Shown: one piece after another, positions 33,475 through 41,886 of the stretch
How positions within the stretch are numbered: position 1 is the stretch's first letter
Layout: each line of letters opens with the position of its first letter
Assembly: GCA_900770345.1 (NCBI GenBank)
Contig: CAAGKF010000191.1
Location: 43,337 to 107,336 of the forward strand
Direction of reading: 5' to 3'
Length of the DNA: 64,000 nt
Source: Lachnospiraceae bacterium
GTDB taxonomy: Bacteria; Bacillota; Clostridia; Lachnospirales; Lachnospiraceae
Notes under the pieces: generated by a model
Seen by the model: the letters and a program-made list of their open reading frames with translations, nothing else
Database searches by the model: none
Told to the model about the DNA's origin: nothing
Program-made: the position numbers and the translations under genes

Positions 33475-34263
33475 ATGACAAAGGAAGAGTTGCAGAATGC
33501 GTTAAAGCCCATAGCGCAGGGTCTCTTCGGAAAGCAGGGGACGCGCAGGTATGAGCGTCCCCATTTTCCGTTGCGCCCCCTGGAGAATATGTTAAAGGAT
33601 CTGACGGAGATCGAGCCGGTGGAGTGGTACCGATATGTGTTTTCCAGAGAACCTCTCAATGGGAAATTCAATGACAGTCAGCGCAGAAACTGGATGGAGA
33701 AGTCTCTGGAATGCGGAAGAGAGTATGCGGAAAAAATCCGCCGGGAATACGGACTGGACGATCCGGAGGCGCTGGCAAAGGCTATGGGTATGAACGTTTC
33801 TTATCCTACCTTTCCGGAGAAAACAGACCGTGTTCTTTTTGCGGAGTACCGCGTTCCCAATCAGATCTGCATCTATATGGACGCGGTAAAAAAGGCAAGG
33901 AAGCTGCTGGAGCGGCCGGAGATCCTGGAGGTTCTTACGGAAAAGCTGAATGTCAGCCGGCTTTTGCTGGCTCATGAGCTGTTCCACTTCGTAGAGGAAA
34001 AATATAAAAAAGAAATTTATACGCAGACAGAAAAGATCCGCCTATGGTCTTTGGGGCCGCTGCATAATGATTCCATCATTATTGCCCTCAGTGAGATTGC
34101 GGCCATGGCCTTTGCAAAGGAACTGACCGGGATCCCCTATGCACCCTATGTAATGGATGTATTTCTTGTGTATGGTTATTCGCCGGAAGAGGCCAGCGGC
34201 CTTTATGAAGAAATGATGGAATATGCGGGGAGAACTCCCTGTATGCCAATAGAAAACAGCTGA
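33475..34263 (+). CDS. Putative zinc metallopeptidase with HELFH motif (ImmA/IrrE-like arrangement)
   Basis: A 262-residue protein with no confident family. The segment LLLAHELFHFVEEKY (about 163-177) has an HExxH zinc motif. A second Glu lies in IALSEIAAMAFAKEL (about 203-217), the spacing seen in IrrE/ImmA-type peptidases, but no helix-turn-helix is present. The start is uncertain: a TATAAT-like string ends 4 bases before the ATG at 33475 and no clear ribosome site precedes it. A TTG at 33490 follows AAGGAAG. It is located inside the sugar-acid island. Confidence 0.55.
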   Translation: MTKEELQNALKPIAQGLFGKQGTRRYERPHFPLRPLENMLKDLTEIEPVEWYRYVFSREPLNGKFNDSQRRNWMEKSLECGREYAEKIRREYGLDDPEALAKAMGMNVSYPTFPEKTDRVLFAEYRVPNQICIYMDAVKKARKLLERPEILEVLTEKLNVSRLLLAHELFHFVEEKYKKEIYTQTEKIRLWSLGPLHNDSIIIALSEIAAMAFAKELTGIPYAPYVMDVFLVYGYSPEEASGLYEEMMEYAGRTPCMPIENS

Positions 34264-34312
34264 GCGGAAAACGCGAAGCAAATCAATGACGGGGTATTGA
34301 AGGAGAAGGACT

Positions 34313-35362
34313 ATGAGCATACGTATACCTTACGAGACGGCAAAGGCGGCCGTCAAGCAGGCATTATTAAACGGGGGACTTTCAGAGGAGCAGGCAGAGG
34401 TCTGTGCTTCGGTCCACTGCCAGTCCAGTGCGGATGGCGTGGAAAGCCACGGGCTGAACCGCGTTCCGCGTTTCGTTATGTACATCAGAAAGGGCTGGAT
34501 CAATCTGGAGGGAAAGCCGGAGCTTCTTGGAGCCAAGGGAGCGGTGGAGAATTATGACGGCCAGCTTGGCATCGGCATCCTAAACGGCTTGTTCTGTGCG
34601 GACCGTGCCATGGAGCTGGCGAAGGAACACGGAATCGGCTGTGTGGCGATCCGAAACACGACCCACTGGATGCGGGGCGGAACCTACGCCTGGCGTATGG
34701 CGGAAGCCGGCTTTGTGGGAATGAGCTGGATCAACGCGGAAAGCTGCATGCCTCTTTGGGGAAGCGATGAGCAGGGCGTGGGAAATAATCCCTTCTGCAT
34801 GGCTGTTCCGAGAGAGGATGGTCCCATTGTTCTGGATATGGCTATGAGCCAATACGCGTACGGCAAGCTGGGAGTTTATCGTCTGGCCGGGAAGCAGCTT
34901 CCTTATCCGGGAGGTTTTGACAAAGATGGAAATCTGACCACGGATCCCGCAGCCATTGATGAGAGCCGCAGAATCCTGCCCATCGGTTACTGGAAAGGCA
35001 GCGGTATGGCCATTGTTCTGGATCTGGCGGCAGCACTCCTGGCCAACGGAGCCTGCGGTATTGATATGGATGCTTCCACAAAGGGGAGCTGCGGAGGCTG
35101 CTGTCAGGTATACATAGCCATTGATCCTTATCTCTTCGGCGATAAAGAGGAGCTTCAGTCCATGCTGAACCGCCGTGTGGCGGCTGCGGACGCCACCCAC
35201 CCTGACCGTGAAGGCGGCAGAGTACTGTGCCCCGGTGAGCGTACCGTGGAAACCCGGGCCCGCAGCATGAAAGAAGGCATTCAGGTGGATGAGGCGATCT
35301 GGAAACAGATCACGGATATTGCCGCGGGTAATCTGGATATCACCGACATTGCCAGCACCTGA
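34313..35362 (+). CDS. Ldh-family oxidoreductase (malate/L-lactate dehydrogenase, YiaK type)
   Basis: A 349-residue NAD(P)-dependent dehydrogenase of the Ldh2/YiaK family, whose members reduce 2,3-diketo-gulonate, ureidoglycolate, or malate. Family features are the early SADGVESHGLNRVPRFV and later GNNPFCMAVP and KGSGMAIVLDLAAALLANG. AAGGAGA precedes the ATG. It is followed by a YhcH-family gene (the YiaK-YiaL pairing also seen in other bacteria) and a zinc alcohol dehydrogenase. Confidence 0.87.
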   Translation: MSIRIPYETAKAAVKQALLNGGLSEEQAEVCASVHCQSSADGVESHGLNRVPRFVMYIRKGWINLEGKPELLGAKGAVENYDGQLGIGILNGLFCADRAMELAKEHGIGCVAIRNTTHWMRGGTYAWRMAEAGFVGMSWINAESCMPLWGSDEQGVGNNPFCMAVPREDGPIVLDMAMSQYAYGKLGVYRLAGKQLPYPGGFDKDGNLTTDPAAIDESRRILPIGYWKGSGMAIVLDLAAALLANGACGIDMDASTKGSCGGCCQVYIAIDPYLFGDKEELQSMLNRRVAAADATHPDREGGRVLCPGERTVETRARSMKEGIQVDEAIWKQITDIAAGNLDITDIAST

Positions 35363-35470
35363 TGCACTTTGTATGAAAAAATGTTCTGCGGCTGCATTGA
35401 CTGCGCATGACCGCCGGGACATAAAATAAATATAAAAATAAATAGCAAACATAAAAAGGAGGATTTAAAC

Positions 35471-35923
35471 ATGTTCTTTTCACCTGTTTCCATTGCTGAA
35501 AAGTATGATTATCTGGAGGAGAAGTTCCGCGCAGCTTACAAGTGGCTGGCAGAGACCGATATTGCGGCTTTGTCTGTGGGAAGCTACCCGATCATGGGCG
35601 ATACGGTTGTAGCTAATGTTCAGGAGTATACCACCTTCCCGGCAAGCCAGGGATCCTTTGAGGCACATGACAAGTTCTTTGATATTCAGTACGTTGTATC
35701 CGGCCAGGAGCAGTTTGGCGTCTGCAAGCGCGAGGGACTGGTTGAGAAGGAACGCCATGATGATAAAGATCTGATCTTCTTTGAAGAGCCGGAGAACAGC
35801 GGAAGCGTATTCCTGGGTGTGGGCGATCTGATCGTAGTTGCTCCTGAGGATGCACATAAGCCAAGATGCCAGGCCGGAGCTCCATGTCCTGTAAAGAAAG
35901 TTGTAGTAAAGGTTGCCGTTTAA
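35471..35923 (+). CDS. YhcH/YjgK/YiaL-family protein (second copy)
   Basis: A 150-residue beta-sandwich protein of the YhcH/YiaL family. The core EAHDKFFDIQYVVSGQEQFG (about 64-83) and the closing VVAPEDAHKPRCQ with VKKVVVKV match the family. It diverges strongly from the copy at 26244, so the two probably serve different sugars. A GGAGG site precedes the ATG. It lies between the YiaK-type dehydrogenase and a zinc alcohol dehydrogenase. Confidence 0.85.
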   Translation: MFFSPVSIAEKYDYLEEKFRAAYKWLAETDIAALSVGSYPIMGDTVVANVQEYTTFPASQGSFEAHDKFFDIQYVVSGQEQFGVCKREGLVEKERHDDKDLIFFEEPENSGSVFLGVGDLIVVAPEDAHKPRCQAGAPCPVKKVVVKVAV

Positions 35924-35948
35924 TATTCAGAAAAGGAGATAAGATACA

Positions 35949-36968
35949 ATGAAAGGGATTAAACTTGCAGAACCGAGACAGATAGACTGTGTTGAACTGG
36001 AAAAACCGGTTCCGGGACCGGGCGAGGCCCTGATCCGCATTAAGACAGCAGGAATCTGCGGAAGCGATATCGGCGCGTTCCGCGGAACAAACAAGCTGGT
36101 TTCCTATCCGAGAATCATCGGCCATGAGCTGGCAGGTATTATTGAGGAGATTCCGGAGGACAATCCAAAGGGCTTTAAGGTGGGAGATAAGGTAATCGTA
36201 GATCCTTATCTTTACTGCGGACACTGCTATCCCTGCAGCATCGGACGCACCAACTGCTGTACAGATCTGAAGGTTCTGGGCGTACATATTGACGGCGGTA
36301 TGGCGGAATACTATACTCATCCGGCGGATATGCTGGTAAAGATGCCGGAGGATATGGACTGGACAGACGCTGCTATGGCAGAACCGCTGACCATTTCTCT
36401 TCACGGAATCCACAGAGGCGGGCTGAAGGCAGGCGAGTACTGCGCGATCATCGGCGCAGGCCCCATCGGACTGCTGGCCGGTATGATCGCTCAGGCTTAC
36501 GGTGCTCATGCCATCCTTCTGGATCTGGTTCAGGAGCGTCTTGATTTTGCAAAGGATCTGGGCATTGAGTATGTGATCAATTCCGGCAAAGAGGATGCGG
36601 TAGCACGTGTAAGCGAGATCACAAACGGCGTGATGGCTCAGCAGGTAATGGAGTGCAGCGGCGCTAACGCGGCAGTTCGTTCCACTCTGGATCTGGTAAG
36701 CAACGCAGGACGCATTACCCTTACAGGCTGGCCGCCAAAGGAAACTCCGATTCCGACAGATGTGATCACAAAGAAGGAGATCGACATCCGCGGAGCCCGT
36801 ACCAGCGCAGGTGAGTTTGAGGAAGCCATCGAGCTGATCTACACCAAAAAAGTGGACGTATCCAAGATCCTGACCAAGGTTATTGAATTGAAGGATGCTC
36901 CTGAGACGATCCGCGACATCGAGCAGAATCCGGGCAATTACATGAAGGTTGTTGTAAAGATGGATTAA
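35949..36968 (+). CDS. Zinc-dependent alcohol dehydrogenase (sugar/sugar-acid type, first copy)
   Basis: A 339-residue medium-chain dehydrogenase. The catalytic zinc ligands are in AGICGSDIGAFRG and IIGHELAG. The structural zinc cluster is CGHCYPCSIGRTNCC (around 90-104), and the cofactor motif is GAGPIGLLAG. It resembles L-galactonate/L-idonate/galactitol-type dehydrogenases and RspB. AAAGGAG precedes the ATG. It ends the transcript; a strong terminator follows. Confidence 0.85.
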   Translation: MKGIKLAEPRQIDCVELEKPVPGPGEALIRIKTAGICGSDIGAFRGTNKLVSYPRIIGHELAGIIEEIPEDNPKGFKVGDKVIVDPYLYCGHCYPCSIGRTNCCTDLKVLGVHIDGGMAEYYTHPADMLVKMPEDMDWTDAAMAEPLTISLHGIHRGGLKAGEYCAIIGAGPIGLLAGMIAQAYGAHAILLDLVQERLDFAKDLGIEYVINSGKEDAVARVSEITNGVMAQQVMECSGANAAVRSTLDLVSNAGRITLTGWPPKETPIPTDVITKKEIDIRGARTSAGEFEEAIELIYTKKVDVSKILTKVIELKDAPETIRDIEQNPGNYMKVVVKMD

Positions 36969-37010
36969 TGCGGCAGGATAACACTGCGTGATAATATAAG
37001 GAAAGCTCCA

Positions 37011-37040
37011 GGGTGCTGCTGCGGCAGCACCCTTTTGTTT
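37011..37040 (+). terminator. Terminator after the first zinc dehydrogenase
   Basis: GGGTGCTGC pairs with GCAGCACCC, followed by TTTTGTTT, 42 bases after the stop codon. Confidence 0.85.
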
Positions 37041-37090
37041 ACAAATCATCCGGAAAGTTGAATAATAGCAATAAAACCTAAGAAAACCCC

Positions 37091-37120
37091 TTGACTGGGA
37101 TACCGGTATACTGGTATAAT
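37091..37120 (+). promoter_or_regulatory. Promoter and operator-like palindrome of the ketopantoate reductase-like gene
   Basis: TTGACT (37091-37096), an 18-base spacer and TATAAT (37115-37120). The spacer and the start of the -10 hold ATACCGGTATACTGGTAT (37100-37117), a palindrome with one mismatched pair out of nine. Binding there would block the promoter; the GntR gene ending at 38120 is the nearest candidate. Confidence 0.75.
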
Positions 37121-37154
37121 GACAGTAAAGAAAATATAAAAGGTGGTATGTGAT

Positions 37155-38069
37155 ATGAGAATAGCAGTAATCGGCGCAGGTGCTATGGGCTCTATCTACG
37201 GAGGACATCTGTCCCTGCATAATGATGTGTACATGATCGACACGGCGGCTCCGGTTGTGGAGCAGATCAGTAAGGAAGGACTGAAGATCCAGGAGAACGG
37301 GCAGGATGTGGTATACCGTCCCCACGCTGTTACTTCCACAGAAGGGATGGAGCCGGTGGATCTGGTAATTCTGTTTGTTAAGGCGCTTTTTTCGAAAGCT
37401 GCACTGGCGGGCAATAAGGGGATCATTGGCCCTGATACTTATGTGATGACTCTTCAGAACGGTTCCGGCCATGAGGATATTATTGGTGAATTTGTGGCTC
37501 AGGATCACATCATTATCGGAACAACAGAGGACAACGGAGCAGTTCTGGGCCTGGGCCATGTGAGAAGAGGCGGTGTGGGCAATACCAACGTGGGCATGCT
37601 GGTGGAGGATACCACAGAGTTTCTTCCTAAATTAAAGGAAGCCTTTGATGCCTGCGGCTTCAATGTGAGAATCCATGAAAATATCCAGCAGCTTATCTGG
37701 GACAAGCTGTTCACCAATGTTTCCCTGAGTGCGGTAACGGGTATCCTGCAGGTGGATATGGGCTATATTGCTGCCAATGAACATGCCTGGTATCTTACTG
37801 TCCGTCTGATCCGTGAGGCTGCGGCTGTTGCAAGAGGCATGGGACTGAAGGCTGATGACGAGGAGATCATTGCCAAGGTAAAGAAGACTTCTGAGATGTC
37901 TCCCAACGGATGTACTTCCATCCGGGCAGATCTGCGGGACGGACGCCGGACAGAGGTGGATACCATCAGCGGATCTGTAGTGAGAGCGGCAAAGAAGTGC
38001 GGTGTGCCGGCTCCTACACATGAGTTTGTGGTGGAGATGGTGCATGCCATGGAAGGACGCGGAAAATAA
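37155..38069 (+). CDS. Ketopantoate reductase-family protein (ApbA/PanE)
   Basis: A 304-residue NADPH-dependent reductase fold: MRIAVIGAGAMGSIYGG at the start, FVKALFS in the middle and the C-terminal helical domain with IWDKLFTNVSLSAVTGI. It lies inside a sugar-acid island under an operator-bearing promoter, so it may reduce another 2-oxo acid rather than make pantothenate. The start at 37155 follows AAAAGGTGG; a 12-base longer form is less likely. It is monocistronic, with a bidirectional terminator. Confidence 0.82.
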   Translation: MRIAVIGAGAMGSIYGGHLSLHNDVYMIDTAAPVVEQISKEGLKIQENGQDVVYRPHAVTSTEGMEPVDLVILFVKALFSKAALAGNKGIIGPDTYVMTLQNGSGHEDIIGEFVAQDHIIIGTTEDNGAVLGLGHVRRGGVGNTNVGMLVEDTTEFLPKLKEAFDACGFNVRIHENIQQLIWDKLFTNVSLSAVTGILQVDMGYIAANEHAWYLTVRLIREAAAVARGMGLKADDEEIIAKVKKTSEMSPNGCTSIRADLRDGRRTEVDTISGSVVRAAKKCGVPAPTHEFVVEMVHAMEGRGK

Positions 38070-38081
38070 AGTCAGTAAAAA

Positions 38082-38117
38082 AGAAGCCTGCGGAGGTTGG
38101 CTGCCTCGCAGGCTTCT
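38082..38117. terminator. Bidirectional terminator between convergent genes
   Basis: AGAAGCCTGCG (38082-38092) pairs with CGCAGGCTTCT (38107-38117), with T-rich sequence after it and A-rich before. It serves the plus-strand reductase gene and the minus-strand GntR gene. Confidence 0.85.
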
Positions 38118-38119
38118 TT

Positions 38120-38797
38120 TTATACGAAATAGTCAGGGTAAAGCTTGACCAGCTCCGACTTTTCAACCTGAAATCGGCTTAAATGCCGGGTCATCAGCAT
38201 CTCTGCCAGCTCACTGTCACGGCGTCCGATGGCGTAGAGGATATTCTCATGGTCATCTACGGTGCGTTCGCTTTTGCTGGATTTCAGGGACAGAGTCCGC
38301 AGCCTGTCGAAGTGGACCATCTGGGAATGGATGATCTCGTAGGTTCTGACTTTATTTACTGATTCGAAGATGAGCTTGTGAAAGTGGTTGTCAAGATCCA
38401 GCTGCATCGCGGAATCTCCGGTATCCGCATATTCCTTTTCCAGCTTCAGATTCTCGCGGAGGAGCTTCATGTAGTGGTCAGATATGCCGTTTTCGCAGGC
38501 CAGCTTGAGTACCGCATTTTCCAGTACCAGCCGCATGAACCGGGATTCTTCGATCAGTTCATAGTCAATTTTTGCGATGTAGCTGCCCCGCTGAGGAATG
38601 ATCTCCACCAGGCCCATCTTGTTTAATTCGATCAGGGCTTCTCTGGCGGGGGTGCGGGACAGGTCCATCACGGCAGACAGCTCATTTTCACTGACCGCAC
38701 TGCCGGGGGCCAGTTCCAGATTGATAATATTGTAGAGGAGAACCCTTACCGCGTAGGTCCTGGCGTTCTCAGCAGGCTGTCTGTCTAATATTTTCAT
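38120..38797 (-). CDS. GntR-family regulator, FCD type (third of three)
   Basis: A 225-residue regulator. The N-terminal winged helix carries ENELSAVMDLSRTPAREALIEL and GSYIAKI. The C-terminal FCD domain has LDNHFHKLIFE and a later His in VDDHENILYAI, a pattern that fits a metal-binding sugar-acid sensor. AAAGAAGG precedes the ATG. It is followed on the minus strand by nothing and preceded by the second zinc dehydrogenase, with which it may share a transcript. The palindromes at 39873 and 37100 are its possible targets. Confidence 0.87.
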   Translation of the reverse strand: MKILDRQPAENARTYAVRVLLYNIINLELAPGSAVSENELSAVMDLSRTPAREALIELNKMGLVEIIPQRGSYIAKIDYELIEESRFMRLVLENAVLKLACENGISDHYMKLLRENLKLEKEYADTGDSAMQLDLDNHFHKLIFESVNKVRTYEIIHSQMVHFDRLRTLSLKSSKSERTVDDHENILYAIGRRDSELAEMLMTRHLSRFQVEKSELVKLYPDYFV

Positions 38798-38810
38798 TTA
38801 TAACCCTTCT

Positions 38811-39830
38811 TTATTCAAAAGTAAAAACGATCTTGCGGATAGATGGATCACGGCTGTCTACGAAATCGAATGCTTCCTGAGCCTTCTCCAGCGGGAAGGT
38901 ATGGGATACGGAACCGGTAAGATCCAGCTTGCCCTCGTTGATCATCTCGATCGCCTTGCCGAACATCTTGTTCTGCAGTCTGGAACCACGTACATCCAGC
39001 TCTTTGGAGGTGATGACGAACTGATTTACCTCCGTAGGAGCAACAGAGAAGCCCATGGTCATAACGCGTCCTGCGTTTCCGGTTGCCTGAAGCAGATTGA
39101 TCAGGGAATCCTTGGTGCAGGCAGCATCAATTGATACGGTGGCGCCGTGGCCATACGTATATTCCTTTACCTTCTCCGTCAGATTCTCCTTCAGAACATT
39201 GATCGTATACTTGGCGCCGTTCTGCTTTGCTGTCTCCAGCTTGTCATCCATAATGTCGGCAACAATAATATGGTCACAGATCTGTCTTGCGATCTTTAAG
39301 ATGGTGCTGCCCAGAGCGCCGGAACCGAAGATCAGAAGCATATCATCCTTTGTCAGATCTGCTCTGGTGCAGGACTGGATCGCGATGGTGGTGGGCTCGA
39401 TCATAACAGCATCGGTATCGGAGATAGAGTCGGGCAGAATGTAGCAGTCAGATTCCGGAACTGCCAGGAATTCGCGGTAGCCGCCGTCGATATGTACGCC
39501 GCGTACCTTCAGATTATCACATACGTTGCCTCTTCCGATCTTGCAGGGATAGCAGTGTCCGCAGCTGGTTACCTGGTTTACGATAACACGGTCGCCTACC
39601 TTTAAATTCTTAACATTCTCACCGACCTCAGCTACACGTCCAACCATCTCATGTCCGATAATACGTGGATAGGTGGCAGCGGCATTGGTTCCGTGATAAA
39701 TGCCTACGTCAGATCCGCAGATGCCTGCAGCGGTCATTTTAATAAGAACATTGTTCTTTTCGTCAATGACAGGCTTCTCGATCTCGATCACTCTTAATTC
39801 TTCCGGCTTAACAACTTGTACAGCTTTCAT
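38811..39830 (-). CDS. Zinc-dependent alcohol dehydrogenase (sugar/sugar-acid type, second copy)
   Basis: A 339-residue medium-chain dehydrogenase similar to the copy at 35949. Visible are AGICGSDVGIYHG, GHEMVGR, the structural cluster CGHCYPCKIGRGNVC, and a cofactor motif FGSGALGSTI. It resembles L-galactonate or hexonate dehydrogenases of the RspB group. Divergent promoters and operator boxes separate it from the mannitol-dehydrogenase-family gene. The GntR gene lies 13 bases downstream, so the two are likely one transcript. AAAGGAG precedes the ATG. Confidence 0.85.
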   Translation of the reverse strand: MKAVQVVKPEELRVIEIEKPVIDEKNNVLIKMTAAGICGSDVGIYHGTNAAATYPRIIGHEMVGRVAEVGENVKNLKVGDRVIVNQVTSCGHCYPCKIGRGNVCDNLKVRGVHIDGGYREFLAVPESDCYILPDSISDTDAVMIEPTTIAIQSCTRADLTKDDMLLIFGSGALGSTILKIARQICDHIIVADIMDDKLETAKQNGAKYTINVLKENLTEKVKEYTYGHGATVSIDAACTKDSLINLLQATGNAGRVMTMGFSVAPTEVNQFVITSKELDVRGSRLQNKMFGKAIEMINEGKLDLTGSVSHTFPLEKAQEAFDFVDSRDPSIRKIVFTFE

Positions 39831-39872
39831 TTTGAATTACACTCCTTTTTTATATAAGATTCACAGCGTTTG

Positions 39873-39890
39873 TACCATACAAGTATGGTA
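39873..39890. promoter_or_regulatory. Perfect palindrome overlapping a -10 element
   Basis: TACCATAC-AA-GTATGGTA has perfect 8-bp arms. On the minus strand it covers the -10 (TACCAT, 39890-39885) of a promoter whose TTGACT is at 39913-39908, with a 17-base spacer. It is therefore a repressor-site candidate for the dehydrogenase-GntR transcript. Confidence 0.75.
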
Positions 39891-39907
39891 GCATCACTCG
39901 AACAAAA

Positions 39908-39913
39908 AGTCAA
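39908..39913 (-). promoter_or_regulatory. -35 element of the dehydrogenase-GntR promoter
   Basis: The minus strand has TTGACT 17 bases before the TACCAT -10 inside the palindrome at 39873-39890. Confidence 0.6.
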
Positions 39914-40005
39914 TATTTGATCACGATGAAATGAAAAATGTACATAAAGCACAAAAAACGAAATAAAATTTTATATAAAATTACATATTGAATAAATTGC
40001 ATTTT

Positions 40006-40023
40006 TATACTACCATACAAGTA
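40006..40023 (+). promoter_or_regulatory. -10 element and half operator of the mannitol-dehydrogenase-family gene
   Basis: TATACT (40006-40011) is followed at once by TACCATACAAGTA (40011-40023), identical to the first 13 bases of the palindrome at 39873. The box thus touches the divergent promoter, so one regulator could control both directions. A -35 is not clear. Confidence 0.6.
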
Positions 40024-40087
40024 AGAGGCCGGGAAGGCTCTGTGAAAATAAGTTACTGATAACAAAAGGCTATGGAGGTATCAAATT

Positions 40088-41698
40088 ATGAAATTAACAT
40101 TAGCAGGATTACAGGACAAGAAGGCTTGGGAGGCAGCCGGTATCAGCCTTCCCGCATATGACATTGAGAAGGTTGTTGCAGACACCAAGGCAGCCCCTGT
40201 ATGGGTACACTTCGGAGCAGGCAATATCTTCCGTATCTTTATCGGCGGTATTGCGGATTCTCTGATCGCTGCAGGAGAGACAGACAAGGGCATCACTTGT
40301 GTTGAAACCTTTGACTTTGATGTAGTTGACAAGATCTACAAGCCTTATGACAACCTGGTTCTGGCTGTTACCTTAAAGGCTGACGGTTCCACAGACAAGA
40401 AGGTTATCGGATCCCTGACAGAAGCGATCAAGGCTCAGTCAAACGTAGAGTCTGAGTGGAACAGACTGAAAGAAATTTTTGTAAATCCGGGCCTGCAGAT
40501 GATCTCCTTCACGATTACTGAAAAGGGTTATGCATTAAAGGGCGCTGATGGAAAGTTCTTCCCATTTATCCAGGCTGACATTGACAATGGTCCTGAGAAG
40601 GCAGGATCTGCCATGGCAGTTGTGTGTGCTCTGTTAAATGAAAGATACAAAGCCTGCAAGGCTCCTCTGGCAGTTGTTTCCATGGATAACTGCTCTCACA
40701 ACGGTGAGAAGCTGCAGAGCTCTATCGTTACTATGGCAAAGGAGTGGGCTGCAAAGGGCTTCGTTGAGGAAGGCTTTGTAGATTACATTACCGATGAGAA
40801 GCAGGTATCCTTCCCATGGTCCATGATCGATAAGATCACTCCACGTCCCGCTGATTCCGTATGCGCAGAGCTGGAGAAGATTGGTGTAGAGGATATGGCT
40901 CCTGTTATTACCTCCAAGAGAACCTATATCGCACCGTTTGTAAACGCAGAAGGACCGCAGTATCTGGTAATTGAGGACAAGTTCCCCAACGGACGTCCTG
41001 CACTGGAGAAGGCCGGCGTTTATATGACCGACAGAGATACTGTTAATAAGGTAGAGCGTATGAAGGTTACCACCTGTCTGAATCCTCTGCACACCGCACT
41101 GGCTGTATACGGCTGTGTACTGGGCTATGACCTGATTGCAGATGAGATGAAGGACGAGGAATTAAACAAGCTGGTACATCAGATCGGCCCGGTAGAGGGT
41201 ATGCCTGTTGTTACTGATCCCGGCATCCTTTCTCCGAAGGATTTCGTTGATGAGGTTATCAACGTAAGAATCCCGAATCCATTTATGCCTGATACTCCAC
41301 AGCGTATCGCAACTGATACCTCCCAGAAGGTTGGTATCCGTTACGGCGAGACCATCAAGTCCTATGTTGCAAAATACGGCGATGCAAAGAAGCTGACTGC
41401 TATTCCGTTGGCAATCGCAGGCTGGTGCAGATACCTTCTGGCAGTAGATGATGAGGGCAAGGCATTTGAGCTGTCCGCAGATCCGATGGCAGCAGAGCTG
41501 ACTGCAGAGCTGGCAGGCATCGAGGTTGGCAAGCCTGAGACCTACAAGGGCCAGTTAAAGTCCATTCTGTCCAACGCCAATATTTTCGGTATTGATCTAT
41601 ATCAGGCAGGCATCGGCGAGACCATCGAGGCTATGTTTACAGAAGAAATCGCCGGACCGGGCGCTGTAAGAAATGTGCTGAAGAAGTACCTGGCATAA
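40088..41698 (+). CDS. Mannitol dehydrogenase-family oxidoreductase (fructuronate reductase-like)
   Basis: A 536-residue NAD-dependent long-chain dehydrogenase of the mannitol dehydrogenase family (UxuB, UxaB, mannitol dehydrogenase). The N-terminal cofactor region has VHFGAGNIFRIFIGG (about 38-52), and the VVSMDNCSHNG (about 198-208) and TTCLNPLHTALAVYG blocks are typical. Length agrees with UxuB of Firmicutes (about 540). Fructuronate-to-mannonate conversion would fit a hexuronate island, but other hexonates are possible. GGAGG precedes the ATG. A terminator closes it. Confidence 0.88.
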   Translation: MKLTLAGLQDKKAWEAAGISLPAYDIEKVVADTKAAPVWVHFGAGNIFRIFIGGIADSLIAAGETDKGITCVETFDFDVVDKIYKPYDNLVLAVTLKADGSTDKKVIGSLTEAIKAQSNVESEWNRLKEIFVNPGLQMISFTITEKGYALKGADGKFFPFIQADIDNGPEKAGSAMAVVCALLNERYKACKAPLAVVSMDNCSHNGEKLQSSIVTMAKEWAAKGFVEEGFVDYITDEKQVSFPWSMIDKITPRPADSVCAELEKIGVEDMAPVITSKRTYIAPFVNAEGPQYLVIEDKFPNGRPALEKAGVYMTDRDTVNKVERMKVTTCLNPLHTALAVYGCVLGYDLIADEMKDEELNKLVHQIGPVEGMPVVTDPGILSPKDFVDEVINVRIPNPFMPDTPQRIATDTSQKVGIRYGETIKSYVAKYGDAKKLTAIPLAIAGWCRYLLAVDDEGKAFELSADPMAAELTAELAGIEVGKPETYKGQLKSILSNANIFGIDLYQAGIGETIEAMFTEEIAGPGAVRNVLKKYLA

Positions 41699-41737
41699 GA
41701 CTTTTCTGATTTAAAAGCGCATAAAGAATGATGAGGA

Positions 41738-41775
41738 CCGGATATTCCCTTACAGACGGGGGATATCCGGTTTTT
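41738..41775 (+). terminator. Terminator of the mannitol-dehydrogenase-family gene
   Basis: CCGGATATTCCC pairs with GGGGATATCCGG (41759-41770) and is followed by TTTTT. Confidence 0.85.
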
Positions 41776-41822
41776 GTACCTCAATAAAACCATTCCCGCA
41801 CTTTAATTTAACGGAAGTTTTG

Positions 41823-41851
41823 TTGTAAGCCCTTTCATTTTAAGGTATAAT
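41823..41851 (+). promoter_or_regulatory. Promoter of the GltD-like gene
   Basis: TTGTAA (41823-41828), a 17-base spacer and TATAAT (41846-41851), about 36 bases before the start codon. Confidence 0.65.
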
Positions 41852-41886
41852 AACAGCAGAGAATCAATCAGAGGGAGGATTTTGAT

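Noticed and set aside
35613..37559. A 648-codon open frame on the minus strand
   Set aside because: It is antisense to three well-supported genes, crosses a strong terminator and a promoter, and its translation has no domain or ribosome site.
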